From NCBI RefSeq assembly GCF_017591425.1, contig NW_024466307.1:8479001-8543000 (forward strand): a stretch of 64,000 nucleotides of DNA. Direction: 5' to 3'. Of this stretch, positions 10,930 to 23,010 are shown piece by piece. The position numbers and the translations under genes were made by a program. The notes under the pieces were generated by a model. The model was not told where the DNA came from. It saw nothing but the letters and a program-made list of their open reading frames with translations, and ran no database searches. The first letter of the stretch is position 1. The number at the start of each line of letters is the position of its first letter. Source of the stretch: Ochotona curzoniae. Lineage: Eukaryota > Chordata > Mammalia > Lagomorpha > Ochotonidae.

Positions 10930-11640
10930 GTTATTTCTCTTCTCGAGTTAGCTCTGATTACGCCTGCTGAGTGAAAAATTTGTATTTGCCGACAGAAATA
11001 GGAACCACCCCAAGTGCGCTTGCACTCCGCAAATGCTCCAATACATCACAAAGATTTGCTCAACCCACCTTCCGAGGCCAAATCGAGCATGTTATTTTCT
11101 GTTTAGATCTGATTCTGGAGCCTATCAGTCAGGAGTGTTTTCCAATCTCTGATTAAAGCGAGGCTTACAAAGCTGGAAGTGTTCGCACACAGTCTCATTA
11201 GAGTGCTGGCTAGAGTGACCCAGGCCTTCTAGCACAAAGCTTCAAGTGAACTTCACATATGAGAGTGCATCAATCAAACCCAAGCAAGGCTTTTATGTCA
11301 TTTTTCTACTTTGCCTTTAAAGTCCTATAGGAATGCCCTTTCCAGCTGTATCACCGAAATGCATTCAATAGAAACAAAAAGCAAAGACCCCCCAACCCTT
11401 TGCCCCCACCCAAATGGGTATGGTTTTATCTCCCCCACCAAGCATTAGAGAGTCCTCCGTGCGTTTTAAATTATTTAACATGTTCAACAATGCAATGGAG
11501 AATATATTCACATCACTCAATGGCTCTGTATTAATTATTAGTGCCCATTTGAAAGGGATACCGATAAGGTCAAAGGCAATGAGACTGCATATTGCATGTT
11601 TTAACTAGAGATTGCAGAGGAACTGGGGGAAATAGAAAGC
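10930..11640. promoter_or_regulatory. Candidate conserved non-coding element (enhancer-like)
   Basis: About 700 bases with no repeat, a more balanced base composition than the flanks, and dense short words of the kind seen in developmental enhancers. Examples are 'catcaatcaaac' near 11268, TEAD-like 'aggaatgcc' near 11330 with 'tgcattcaatag' soon after, an E-box-like 'cagctg' near 11344, and 'tattaattattag' near 11530. Two 61-64-codon open frames here show no domain. The call rests on texture and motifs only. Alignment to rabbit and human at the syntenic position would decide it. Confidence 0.35.
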
Positions 11641-13269
11641 AACACTCATGAAGCTTTTTCCTGCTCTGACCCTAACCCTCACTCTCAACTTCCACTCTCG
11701 TTTTGTGTCGGCTTATGGCGTTAAGAAAACAGAAAAAAGGAGAGCAGAATAAAACGATGAAGGAGTACGAGGAATGTTGGCAGCACAGATTGTAAGACGT
11801 ACTCTGGGAAGAAGAGGCAGGTACTCGGTCAATGTTTTCCTATACACTGCTCAGGGCACTGCAGTCATTTTCAAAATACATCTTTAAAAGATAAGCATAA
11901 AGCAAAACAATATAAATTTGCTCGCTAATAACATTAGAGGAAATTGCATGGGTGCAGTTAGCAGTGATTATTAAATTTCAGTATTTTTATTTCTAACACC
12001 GGGCCAGAAAACATTATAACACCAGTAACATCAGTATGAATTAAATAGAATGAGCTTCTAAACCTTGGAAAACAACGTAGTTTAAAAGAAGAAAATAAAT
12101 CCTGACTAGAGTATAGATAAAATTTCTTGAGTTTCACACTTCTTGTTAAACGTGAATAATTTTCAACTAAGCACAGTAACTTATGTTGATCCAATTAGGA
12201 AAACATTATCTCAAAAAATAGCATGCATTGCAATATTGAGTAGATAGATGGTTTATTCAATAGGATTCCTGTGTGTGCACATTTTTTTTTCATTTCTAGT
12301 ACTTCCATGCAAATACTAACCACAAATACTATTTTACCCACTCAAATATATTGCACAATGTAAGTGGGCAATTCAATTTAAAGTCATATGCGCATATACA
12401 TGCACATATATATATATATTTATATAAATTTAGTATGTGTGACTCTACCAGGGTTTCATATGTTTGGAATAATCATGCAGATTTAAAAAAATAAGTATTG
12501 AGCAATGTGTTACTGGGTAGTGCCCTGCCTGTGCTTCCCCTGTAGTGTTGGGCATCTGCGTAAATTGTCTTAAGTTAATTAGTTTATTTCATAAAACTTG
12601 ATGTGTTACCCAATTCTAAAAAGTTTTTTTTTTGTTGCTGTTGTTGTTCATTTCAGCACTTTTCTTCTCTGGAACTGATGTTCATCTTTGCTTCCAGGTA
12701 GACCTACTTTTCCCTTTGTTGAAACCTCGCTGAAATAAGAAAGCCAGGTTTTGCTCTTCTGGGTCTTACAGGGCTATGCTTATGTAGCGGTAAGTGTTAC
12801 GAGCATAGGTGATCATTTTAAGTTGGTCACACCAGCATTCCACTTATTTAACATAGTTTTCCTTTCAATATATCTTTTATTTTAAAATCTTTCTCATGCA
12901 CAGGTAGTTTTGTTGTTCTTGTTTTTGGGAAATTCAACTCTCGAAGGACAAACGCAGGGAGTCAGAGGCTCATACAAAGCAATCATGTCTCTGCAGCGGA
13001 CCCTCGCCTCAGCTTAAGCTGTGAAGCTATGTGCACGCAGCACCAAACATCTTGTTAAAATCTAATGAACAGTAAGAACAAAAGACAGTTTGCAATCAGG
13101 TTTTTTTTTCCTGTCTTACTTATTGAAAAATAACAGGATGCCCAGATAATAAACTGTATTTTTCACTTTCTTCTCAATGTTTGCCCTCTGAAGAAGCAAA
13201 TACAGCCCAAAGGACTTGAGTCTCATATGGGGAAGACAAAAACTGCCAAACGTTGTAGGTAATATAGAT
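11641..13269. other. AT-rich non-coding sequence
   Basis: Contains an AT microsatellite-like patch at about 12398-12440, and a splice-bounded 133-base interval at 12657-12789 listed separately. No repeat family is recognisable in the rest. Confidence 0.4.
12657..12789 (+). other. Candidate non-coding exon bounded by splice-like sites
   Basis: The acceptor side is a T-rich tract ending 'ttgttgttcatttcag' (AG at 12655-12656). The donor side is 'tagcg' followed by 'gtaagtg' from 12790. All three forward frames contain stops, so if it is an exon it is non-coding or UTR. It lies on the same strand as the candidate at 6892-7184. Such pairs of sites also occur by chance in intronic sequence. Confidence 0.15.
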
Positions 13270-13515
13270 CGGAGTTTAGGAAGATAGGGTTTGAATCCAA
13301 CATGCACAAGCTGTGTAACTTGGGACAGTTTTTCTGTAGGTTTGTTCTCCAGGCTTCCTCGCCTTCCAATGGTCTCATAATGGTTGTGGCCGTCTACAGC
13401 TCTTAGGAAGAGCAAACAAGTTTGTATTTGTCAGTGAATGAAACAGTGACTGGCATGTAAGCATTGCACACAAAATGCTAGCTAGTACTGTTAGCTAGTA
13501 CTGTGGTAATTTTGA
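13270..13515 (+). mobile_element. MIR-type ancient SINE
   Basis: Matches the remembered MIR order: 'agggtttgaatcc', then 'acaagctgtgtaacttgggacagtttttctg', 'ccaatggtctcataatggttg', and the 3' part 'aacagtgactggcatgtaagc'. MIR predates the placental radiation, so this copy is old and carries many substitutions. The 99-codon minus-strand frame at 13116-13415 overlaps it and is incidental. Confidence 0.7.
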
Positions 13516-16500
13516 TAAGAACAGCTATTTTACTAGAAATAATTTGCCTTAGTTAACTCAACATATCTGAAACAGCAGTTGTGTTTTTCAAAAATAAAAT
13601 ACATGTTTCAGCTAACAGTAATTCCACACAAGCAGACTTACCCCGAGGATTTTGTAAGATATATCCCATTTAAGAATAATCAGGAACACAACTCTTTAAG
13701 TAGATTTTTTTTCCTGAATCTTTCAAGTTGGAAATTTGGGACACAATTTTTGTTTCAAATCTTATAAACAATTTATCGTATTTCTTTTTTTCTCTGCCTT
13801 TATTATTATCACATAGATAAGCTACATCAACTTGAAGTAGCTCTGTTTGTACATACGTTTGCATACAAATTATCCATTGATCCTATTTATATAGTGGGCA
13901 TCAATAGCACAATTGATCTATGATACAACATACTAATATGTGTGAACCATTAGGTTACCATCTCAAGCATTTACAATTTTAAAAGAATGAATTTAAAAAT
14001 GGATTTCTATTTGTTCTTGAATTTACTTTATCTAAAACTTTGGAAAGACTGTCAATAATGTACACTGCTGTGAATCTTTGACACAAATAAGCCATCTGGA
14101 AAGTTGAATTTGGAAAAAAAAAGTTTTGTTCATGAAAAATCAAAATGTCAACCACTCTGGGTTAGAACCAATTGAGCAATGGACTAAACCCTCAACTGTG
14201 TAAACACAGACGGACTGAGAAAGTTCTAAGAATATTCTTAGACTCACACACGATACCTATTCTGTCCAATGGTAGGGAAAGTTGAGCAGTGATTGTATGG
14301 GATAAATCATAAAGGACTCTAACGGCTCCCTAACACCCAAAAGGGGCAAAGGAGATGTCAATTTGACACCGGTCATAAAAACCATTGTAGAAGGAATATT
14401 TCGTAGTCACGGTTTGCCTCTTCCACATGGAAAATGATAATAAAATCTCAGTTGAGGAGCAATTGTGAGTTTTCACAATAAATATACCAGCTATTTCAAA
14501 ACTTGATTTAGTCTCCACATTTCCCCTTGTTAGTGTGTTCATCTTAACAAAGACCAGAAAACACACACACACACACATACAACGTATTGAACATTAAAAT
14601 GTCACTAGAGATCTAAGCTTAGTTTTCAGAGATTAAAGTGATAAGAAATTTTAGGAAAATCAATTTTAGGAATGAATGTCTAGTGACTGATAATTATTAA
14701 TGGTGTATGAAGCTGACAATTATTCACTTTTACTTGATATAATAAAAATCTATTCATCTCATACCTTTGCTTGGGATTCCATTTGTAGTATAAATGCTAA
14801 TTAAATATGTGGTTTCCACCCCTACAACATAAGCATAACAAACAAATAAGATTTTGGAGGTTGGCTTGGCTTAATTCTTCTGAGTTAGTTCTATTAGACA
14901 GGATGTGCAGACTCCTCGGTAAATACATGAAATACATTTAATATATTTGGTAAATATAATATCCTCTTGACTATGAGCAAAATTTGTCATTATCAGAGCT
15001 CTGAGAGCATTTCCTTGTCTTATCAACCTGGTTTGCTTCCCTTTCTTTATCAAAATCACACAAATGTTTAATTTCAAATTTTTCTTAACATTTTTAAAAA
15101 TGACATACCTTTTCTATAGTAACACTCTTTAATTTTATATTTATGACAAAACATAATTCTGTATCATATTCCACCATTATCACTGTGAATTCTTTTATTC
15201 AAGGGAGATAAGAGACTAGTTTTTCAGAGCCAGGAATGCTTCTGGAGTAATTGGAGTCGGTCAAATGTGACATAAAATATCCACACCGCTAGCAGAACTG
15301 ACAAAGCAAAAAGTAGCCAGTCAAACTTAAAGAATTTGCTAAATTTGCTAATCACTATTTTTCAGACCAAGTTTCCACCTGTCTACCCCCACCATTATAT
15401 CAGGTTGAGGAGTCTAAAAGAAGATAGACCCAGAAGAGCACTTTAAAATGCTTTAAAAAAATTTTTTTTAATGTGATACTGGTCTTTTTTAAGGGTTCTT
15501 TCATATGTGATCAGTCAGAGATACTGACTTTTGTGAGTTAACACAAAAGTGAAATAGCACTTTTAAGTGCTGTGTCTCTTTGGAGATTTAATGTGCTTTG
15601 TAATATCTCTGAGATCAGTCAGGGAGAGACGAGAAGAAAGAAATTTGATTTTGAGTCTGGACCAAAGCTCGGTAACTTGAGAGGCACCTAAACATAATGA
15701 AAAGGAAGAAGTTTCAAAGAGCAAGTTGGCAGCTATGACCAGAATCCACAGGACCAGCAACGCTGACATCAACCAGCGGCAGGTTTAGAGGGGTACCCTA
15801 TGATCTCTCTTGATACCATTGACACTTCAAGACCCAGTTTCATTGGGGAGCAGTCCAGTAAAAGAACATCTCCAAAGGACACAGCATGGTTGCAGCATTG
15901 AGAAAGACATGAAAATGCCAACACCAAGGGCCTAATGCTGTCCTTTTCTCCTCCAAAGATCACATACATCTGGGGAAAGCAAAAGTCAACATCTGAAACA
16001 CGCTTTTTTTCCAGCTTGACTTGAAGGCTATAAAGTTGGTCATATAATAGCTAGACGCTTACCTCTGTGACCCACGCTCTCTCTAATCTAAGAACAAGTG
16101 ATTAACGGATTCTTGGTAGTCTTAACTTACTTCTTGGTTAGTAAGTTTCTACCCCTGCTTTCTCTTTTTCATTTTTTTTTGAAAAAGTAGATTAAAATAG
16201 TCATCAGCTAAATGAATGACAAATATTGAAAACAACAGAGAACATCCCTATTGCTTTGTTTCCAACAATTTCAACTATCTGTAGATTTATTAGGGTTCCG
16301 ACGGCTACAATTGGCACTGAACAAGGTTAGATATGGAATGTACATTCTCAAGTTTACATAAACAGTATCTAAACTAAAAAAAACTCACAATAAAGATTAG
16401 TGAATTAAATAAATCATACAGATATTGTCTTAAACTAAAATGAGTGGGCTGTACAAAAGGGGTGTTTGCTTGAATCCTGTGGGTAATGATTCAGACTTCT

Positions 16501-17771
16501 AGTTCACCTACACAGCACGAGAACGTGAGAACACTTAATATTTGTGAAATTCAACATTGTTGATCAAATAGATCAATCACGACAATGTTCACTCTAAAGT
16601 GACTTCTTACCCTGGTTTTGTAGGCTATGTTACAAGTGAATTATGGCCAAATAAAATCTCACAGTTTTGCTTACGTGAGAATTAGGTTCAAAATGAAGGA
16701 AAGAATTGAGCTACGTGTCAAAAGATAGCTAAAGTGAAAATACTGCTTTTAGCTTAAATGCTCAGATAATTGAAAGAAAGAGATAGTAATTACCATTTCA
16801 GTTTTGCTTACACTTAAATACAAAAGTAATTGATTTAAGATCTATCTTCCCAACATAAACTTTCAGATCAACGGCACATAAAGAACTAGTTACGTTTCAT
16901 GGAAAAAAATTAATATAGGATATTGTTTCATAGAACTCTAATTTTTTTTTCTTTTTGGAAACCATGCTTGCATTTTGTGGGTAGATTGAAAATTCTTTAA
17001 TTAAAGCACAATTTTAAAAACTCAAGCTTTCTATATAGGAAAATCAATGTTGTGTCTTATTATTAGCTAATGTAGCCAGTTAATCAAACCAATTCCAGAG
17101 AAATATTTGAGGAATTCCTGCTTTGGAGATAATAACAAAAAAAAGGTTTCTTCTTAATCATGACGTGAGATGAAAATACATGTCTTTAGTTTCAGTAATA
17201 AACTAAATTGTTGGGATTTCATTCCCTATTACAGAAGTTCAAATTAAGCGAAAATGTGTGAGCATTTGTTTATTGAAATTGTAGCTTTCAGTTCAGCCCT
17301 CCAATTATTTATAAATACATGTTCAAGATCAATGATACAATGAGTGAATTAATTGGTTTCTGATGAGAATCAAGTAAGAGTCAAAATCAACGTAAATTTT
17401 TCATAACTTGGTGTCCCAAACTTTCTTACACATTTAGAAGTTATTTCTTTTTCCTTTTCAAATCCACATAACCAGTTGCTTCTCACCTGGAACACCTACA
17501 CTAAGTGTCATCCTTGGCTACACAGAGAAGAAAGTGGTGTTGCTGGCTGTGCAGAGTGAGACACCTACAACTTCTGAGAAACAACTTTACAACTTTGTAC
17601 GTACATTATCACGGACCACTTGACGTTACGTCAAAAACAGAACATGTTGTTAGTGTGGGAACTGTCTTTTCTATCCCTCTTGCTAAAGTCTTCAAACAGC
17701 AGTTATCACGTTACTATTCTGTAAGTTTCCTATAAATGATGTCCGTTTGCGTTTGTAAAAAAAATCATTTA
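13516..17771. other. AT-rich non-coding stretch with very few repeats
   Basis: About 4.2 kb without any recognisable SINE or L1. Small features are a (CA)n run at 14561-14577, an imperfect inverted repeat at 16553-16589 and a paired TGACGT/ACGTCA motif at 17621-17633. The open frames here are all under 83 codons and show no domain. Parts of 15.2-16.0 kb are less AT-rich, but I cannot assign a function. Confidence 0.4.
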
Positions 17772-18085
17772 CTTTTAAAGATTTATTTACTTTTATTGGA
17801 AAGCCAGATATACAGAGAGGAATATCTTCTGTCGGCTGATTCACTCCCAGAGTGACCGCGACAACTGGAGCTGAGCTGATCCAAAGCCAGGAATGAGGGG
17901 GCTCTCTCTGAGTCTCCCACATGTGTGCAGGGTCCCAAGGCTCTGGGCTGAACTTGACTGCTTTCCCAGGCCACAGGCATGGAGTTAGATGGGAAGTGGA
18001 GCAGCCGGGGTTAGAACTGGCAACCATATGGGATCTGGGTACATACAAGGCAAGGATTTTAGCTGCTAAGCTATCGCTCCAGGCC
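17772..18085 (-). mobile_element. CSINE, full length, minus strand
   Basis: In reverse complement it starts with 'ggcctggagcgatagcttagc' and ends at 'ttccaataaaagtaaataaatc'. On the + strand the diagnostic words are 'agatttatttacttttattgg', 'agggtcccaaggctctgggct' and 'gggttagaactgg' (B-box region). The minus-strand open frames of 131 and 65 codons at 17692-18087 run through its sense strand. No clean target-site duplication found. Confidence 0.87.
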
Positions 18086-18957
18086 ATAAAACATCTTTAA
18101 AGTCATCTCTACATAATAATAAATATAAGCTATCAGAAAGAAACATAATTCTTTGATAAATACTGGGAACAACGGACATCTCTGTCCTGTAGTTCCTTTT
18201 GTAAATGTGTCGATGTGAAGTTTATGTCACAAATATTTATTAACATCTCATTAGACAACAAATCCGTTGATCCAGTAACAAATAACACAGATGAAGTTCC
18301 TATTCTGATACAACATGGAGTCCAGCGGGAACATGGGTGATAAATATATAGACTATGATTACAGGAGGTTTGATATTGAGAAATGTTATGGATTAGATGA
18401 AGGCAGGGCACAGCAACAGCCAGAGCCTGGGTGCTTGGTTTTAATCACCCAAGCCGAGTTAACAGTGTGGTCTTTGTCCAATTACGTATTGTCTCATGAC
18501 ACATTTCCAGTTCAGTAAAAGTAAATTTTGTTCTGCCCTGAATATAAAATAAAAGAAATAACAACAGAAGCTATTCAGGAAAACTGGTGGATGTTCTATC
18601 ATTTTTTATAAGATCTTCAATGACATAAATTACAAAATAGTAAATTTCATATCAAGAACATGTCATGGCCACAACTATGGTAAAGTGGTTTACCTGTGTG
18701 TTACCGCTTTTTAAAAGTGTTTCCAAGTCATTTTGATGCCTATTTTCATCCTACATTTTAATGTATAGTAAGAAATGTTTAGCCTAGGCCATGCCTTAAA
18801 GTAACATGTAATTTGATAATGAAATGAAGTAATATTTCAATTTCTTTTTTCAGTCATTCATTGGTTTACTTATCAACTCAGCTGATCTTGAATTCTTTTA
18901 TTAGTCTAATAAATTGACATTTATTTACTCTGTTGAATGACTCCTGAAGGATTACCA
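18086..18957. other. AT-rich non-coding sequence
   Basis: No repeat, gene or strong motif cluster seen. The overlapping 92-codon minus and 67-codon plus frames at 18133-18518 have no domain signature. Confidence 0.4.
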
Positions 18958-19258
18958 AACACCCACTGCCTCTGCTGCTTCTTCGACACTCTATGCTACC
19001 TGTCCTAGAATGCCATATGGATACCAGTCGGTGTCCTGGCTGCTCCTCTTCCCATCCAGCTCTCTGTTGATGACCTGGGTCGGCACTGGAAGATGGCCCA
19101 AAGCCTTGGGTTCCACTACCCACATGGGAGACCCAGAACAAGCTCCAGGTTCCTCGCTTCAGATTGGTTCAGCTCTGCCAGCTTGACCATTTGAGAAGTG
19201 AATCAGCAGATGCCTCTCCTCTCCCATTAAAATCTGTTTTTTCAACAACAACAATCCT
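18958..19258 (+). mobile_element. CSINE, head degenerate
   Basis: Body words are 'aatgccatatggataccagtcggtgtcctggctgc', 'agatggcccaaagccttgggttcc', 'ggttcctcgcttcagattggttcagctctg' and 'gaagtgaatcagcagatg'. The 3' end is shortened to 'ttaaaatctgttttttcaacaacaacaatcc'. The 87-codon minus frame at 18878-19141 overlaps it. Confidence 0.78.
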
Positions 19259-19613
19259 AAACAAAACCAGAAGACATGGAGCCCTTTATAAACCAGGCTT
19301 GAGAAAACTCCTCAATGAACATGTCCTATAACACTACCATTGGTGGGTTATAATTGATGTTGAATCTGTGAGAAGTCCTCTGGATTCTAACTACTTGGAG
19401 GCACACATACGCTATACAGAGGTGTGTGTTTAACAGGGAAGTCATCCAATGAACCATGCTTCCATGTCTAAAACTGTCTTTGAATTGTGAAAACTTATTC
19501 TTTTACAGTCACGCGTGAGGTTACATCTGTATGTCTGAGTATGCAAAAATGTGCCTGTACACATCGAGGAATAAAACTGAAGAGCTTTCTCTAAATGGTA
19601 ACATTTTAAATAG

Positions 19614-19633
19614 TTTTTTTTTTGGGGGGGGGG
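19614..19633 (+). repeat. T10-G10 homopolymer junction
   Basis: Ten T are followed directly by ten G. G10 runs are uncommon in this AT-rich window, and assembly or read error is possible at such a site. Confidence 0.9.
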
Positions 19634-20595
19634 CACTTTCTAATAAAGTCCCAATCCCTTCTCTATGTACGATTACCAACAGTTGGCAGCAATAATATGT
19701 CTGAGAGTATTACAAGGTCATTCCCAGAAATACCATCTCACAGAAGCCATAGCCCTGGGCATGCTGTCTGGCCACGGTAGATGACAGGGCTATACGGGGA
19801 AAAGTAGGACAACACAAAATTGACTGTTAAGTAGAACTCTCATTCTAGAAATATTCCTTTACGTAACAACTATAAAAACTCCAAGTTTATAGTTTTTTTT
19901 TTAAATTTGATTTATAGAAACATGAGTTTTCACTATTTTCACTAAGGATTTTTTAATATGAAGTTACTGACATATATGTCTAATATTCTGTGTAACACAG
20001 GGATATACCGATACATTGGGGAAAACACAACACAGATCCTCTTTGTGTCTGTTGTTACATCATTTCATTTTTTCATGATTTTATTTTTGAATAGAGCCTT
20101 AGTTTAACAATACTGTGCCCAAGGAAGGGAGTAGATGCTTTTCGGGACAGTACTAAGTGCTTCAAAAATTGTCTTCTGTTACTTCAATTACTAGTATACT
20201 GATTTGTGTGTATTTACATATATTTTTCCTACACAAGCATAAATCCTGTATTTCTTTTCCAGGATATAGTTCTGAAGTTTGAACTAATTGATGGTAGTCA
20301 CTGCCCAATCTGGAAGTTGAACAATGGTCATACAGTGTGCAATTGAGAAATAACCTCTTCATTTATAAAATATTGTCTTACCTTTCGGGCAATACTCCTA
20401 TCTCCAAATGCTTAATACTCTCACAGTCTCCTTACATACTTTCTTGTATTTCTTCATGTAATTTTCAGAGCTAACCATGGCTAATACATTACTATGATTT
20501 AGGCCAGTAGAGTATATTAACAAGAATTTCAGTGTTCTAAGAGGCTAAACTAAAAATTCTTCAGGAAGAAATGACGTATGTGCAGCTAAATGAGT

Positions 20596-20598
<3 letters not shown>

Positions 20599-20628
<30 letters not shown>
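20599..20628 (+). repeat. (GA)15 microsatellite
   Basis: Fifteen uninterrupted GA units. Confidence 0.95.
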
Positions 20629-20630
<2 letters not shown>

Positions 20631-21104
20631 TTTCTCTGCTGACTCAGCAAACCTTCCTTAGGCATAGACTGTGTGCAAAGTAATGCAAATGGCTTGGATA
20701 GTAATATATTACACATTGCACCCAGAAAAAGTCCTTTGTCAACATGCTTCCCATTATATATTCCAAATAATTCTGAATATTCTGTTCATTTAAATAAAAT
20801 TAATTTGACTCTGTACATAGATTTTAATAATCTAGTGGTGCTACACATCACAACTTCAATTAAAAAAAAAACTGCAAGATTTCACCCCATACATATACAA
20901 GGCTTATCTGATGGGATGGAAAAGCTCCCATTGGGTTCATTGTGAAGATGTTGTTGCCATATTAATAAACATTTTTCTTACGAAAAAAGCACAGTTTTCC
21001 CTGGAGCTTTATGTTGTTTTCTTTGCTAATAACCGAATGATCTAACTTTTAGAGGGCTGGTATAAAAGCTGCAACTCAGAACCCATGTCCACTGGCCTTA
21101 GTCT

Positions 21105-21395
21105 ACCTGCTGCCAAGGCAGGACACCCGAGACTGGGTCATTTATGTAAAAGAAAAATTCATAACTTCCAGCTTTGCAGTCTGGAACGTCCAATGTTGAG
21201 GGGTCAACTCAGCTGAGAGCCTTCTCGTGACCCTACATGGGCCCATGGCAGAAGGGGAAATTGCAGTTCGGACTGTGTCTTAAGCCCTTCCTGCATCAGC
21301 AGAAATTGGGGTTGGACAGAGTCTTCGGGATCCAAGCATTCTTCTAAGATGAGAACATTGAGGACCGCAGTCTCAATATGACGTTGAGTGGGATA
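21105..21395 (-). mobile_element. MaLR-type LTR (MST/MLT1-like), minus strand
   Basis: The + strand matches the reverse complement of remembered MaLR LTRs in order: 'acccgagactgggtcatttatgtaaaag', 'gcagtctggaacgtccaatgttgagggg', 'gagccttctcgtgacc', 'catggcagaagggg', and near the far end 'ggaccgcagtctcaatatgacgttg'. These correspond to the 3' end ('ataaattacccagtctc') through the 5' end of such LTRs. MaLRs are old non-autonomous ERVL-related retrotransposons. No internal region was seen, so this is a solo LTR or a fragment. Subfamily not determined. Confidence 0.5.
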
Positions 21396-22007
21396 CATTT
21401 AAACTGTAGAGCTGAGTATTTTTGGTCTCAAGAAGAAAAATAATAAAACTGAATCACTAGGGCATGGGATCATTGTTTTCTTTCTTGCCCTACAGAATGG
21501 AATTGATTTTATGAAAAGAGAAACATGGAATGTTTTCCAAGGAAATATCTGCCAGCTAAACCATAGCCTGACAATTATCAGAAATGAAGAACCAAAGAAA
21601 AGGATGAACAATTAAGGAAACTAGTTTCTTCTGGACTAAGAGATGACTTGCTGTCTTAAAAATTGTGAATCTGGACCATTCTGAATGGATTTTTCCATTT
21701 CGAAATCTTTGGGTAATCACTGCTTTTCTAGGAATGATCAGGTAGGTCTCAGAGGGTTGGTATTTATTTGTTTGCTTGTACTTGATTTTTAAAAAGTTTC
21801 CCAGGATGTCATTAACTTCTACAACAGACTATACAGCAGACTGAAGGAATGGTTCCTTAAGTTATGCATATCACCATTGGATAACTCCCTTTATTACAGA
21901 GGGAGTTGGCTATGGGGATATGTGGATACATCAACAGCCTCTGCTAAATACTTCAATAGCATCTGGAAAGACCCTTATAAGAATCTTAAATAATTCTTCC
22001 TTAAAAT
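21396..22007. other. Non-coding sequence, nothing assigned
   Basis: AT-rich, with a 70-codon minus-strand frame at 21399-21611 of hydrophobic composition but no family resemblance. No repeat recognised. Confidence 0.4.
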
Positions 22008-22018
22008 TCTGTTTCCAA

Positions 22019-22342
22019 GGGCCCAGCACGATAACCTAGTGGCTAATGTTCTCACTTTGCATTCACCTGGATTCCATGTCTGCACCAGTTTGTTTCCCAG
22101 CTGCTCTACTTTGCATCCAGTTCCCTGCTTGTGACCTGGGAAAGCAATGGAGGATGACCCAAAGCCTTGGGGCCCTGCATCCTAATGGGAGACCTGGCTC
22201 CTGCCTTTGTATCTCTGAATTTTGGAAGTTAGGGCCACTTGGGAAATGAACCAGCGGATGGAAGATTTTTTTTCTCTCTCTCTCTCACCTCCTCTCTGTA
22301 AATCTTTCCAATAAAAAATAAATAAGTCTCTTAAAAAAAGGG
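22019..22342 (+). mobile_element. CSINE with exact 11-bp target-site duplication
   Basis: The head is 'gggcccagcacgataacctagtggctaatg', the body contains 'ccaaagccttggggccctgcatcc', and the 3' end 'ctttccaataaaaaataaataagtctctt' is followed by an A-rich tail. The 11-base sequence tctgtttccaa occurs immediately before (22008-22018) and after (22343-22353). This fixes both ends and confirms insertion by L1-type target-primed reverse transcription. A segment between 'gacctgg' and 'ctcctgcctttg' is shorter than in other copies, suggesting a small internal deletion. Confidence 0.93.
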
Positions 22343-22353
22343 TCTGTTTCCAA

Positions 22354-22794
22354 AACAGATTCCAATGTCCCTATCCTTAAGGAAATGAGCAAAAAAGAGG
22401 AAGGATTAGGAAGAAGTGTGTTGAAATATAAAAGCAAATAAAGAAAAAAAGTAGTGTATACTTACCACACACCCCCAACAGTATCCTCTCTTACATCATA
22501 GGCAGGTGAAGAGAGGGTGGCTATGACTCAGTGGGGTGTCTTACCAGAGGATGTTGGCAAAGATACAAAAGTTACAGGATCGTGAAAGTCAGGGAGACAA
22601 CAAAGTTGCCTAAGGTCCCAGAAAGAGGCAAAAAACGAAAAAAAAAAAAAAGCAATCTTTGCATCAAAGAAGTTAGGCAGTTGAGAGTGAAATGTGTAGC
22701 TTAAGAATCAAGTGCTTCAGCTCCAAATGACACAGGAAACATTGTGATTGGTTGTGCTTGGTTCAAAAGCCATAGCATATTATGCGAGTGGACA
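22354..22794. other. Non-coding sequence
   Basis: A-rich patches and no assigned repeat. 'gaggtggctatgactcag'-like words near 22520 are not part of a recognised family. Confidence 0.35.
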
Positions 22795-23010
22795 CCTTTG
22801 GACAATGACTCAGATAATTGAATTGTTGTCAACCATATGGGAGACCTAGATTGAAGCCCAAATCTTTATTTTGGGCCTGGCCTAATCCAGACTGTTGTAG
22901 ATATTTGGGGAAGATAATAGTGGATGGAAACTATTTTTTTTCTCTCTCTCTATTCCTGTTCCTCTTCTCTCTCCCTCTGCCTTTAAGCTAAAATGAAAAA
23001 TTTTTTAAAA
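22795..23010 (+). mobile_element. Probable old CSINE fragment
   Basis: Retains 'accatatgggagacctagattgaagccc', 'gggcctggcctaatccagactgttgtagatatttgggg', 'atagtggatggaaac' and a pyrimidine-rich 3' end, in the order of the older CSINE subfamily. The body word 'ccaaagccttggg' is missing, so this is a diverged or internally deleted copy. Confidence 0.5.

Larger units (their letters stand above)
19259..21104. other. AT-rich non-coding sequence with microsatellites
   Basis: Holds a T10-G10 homopolymer junction at 19614-19633 and a (GA)15 microsatellite at 20599-20628, listed below. The remainder shows no recognisable repeat or gene. Confidence 0.4.

Noticed and set aside
11670..11690. Telomere-like 'ccctaaccct'
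   Set aside because: Barely two units; no interstitial telomeric array.
17692..18087. 131-codon minus-strand open frame
   Set aside because: It runs along the sense strand of the minus-strand SINE at 17772-18085.
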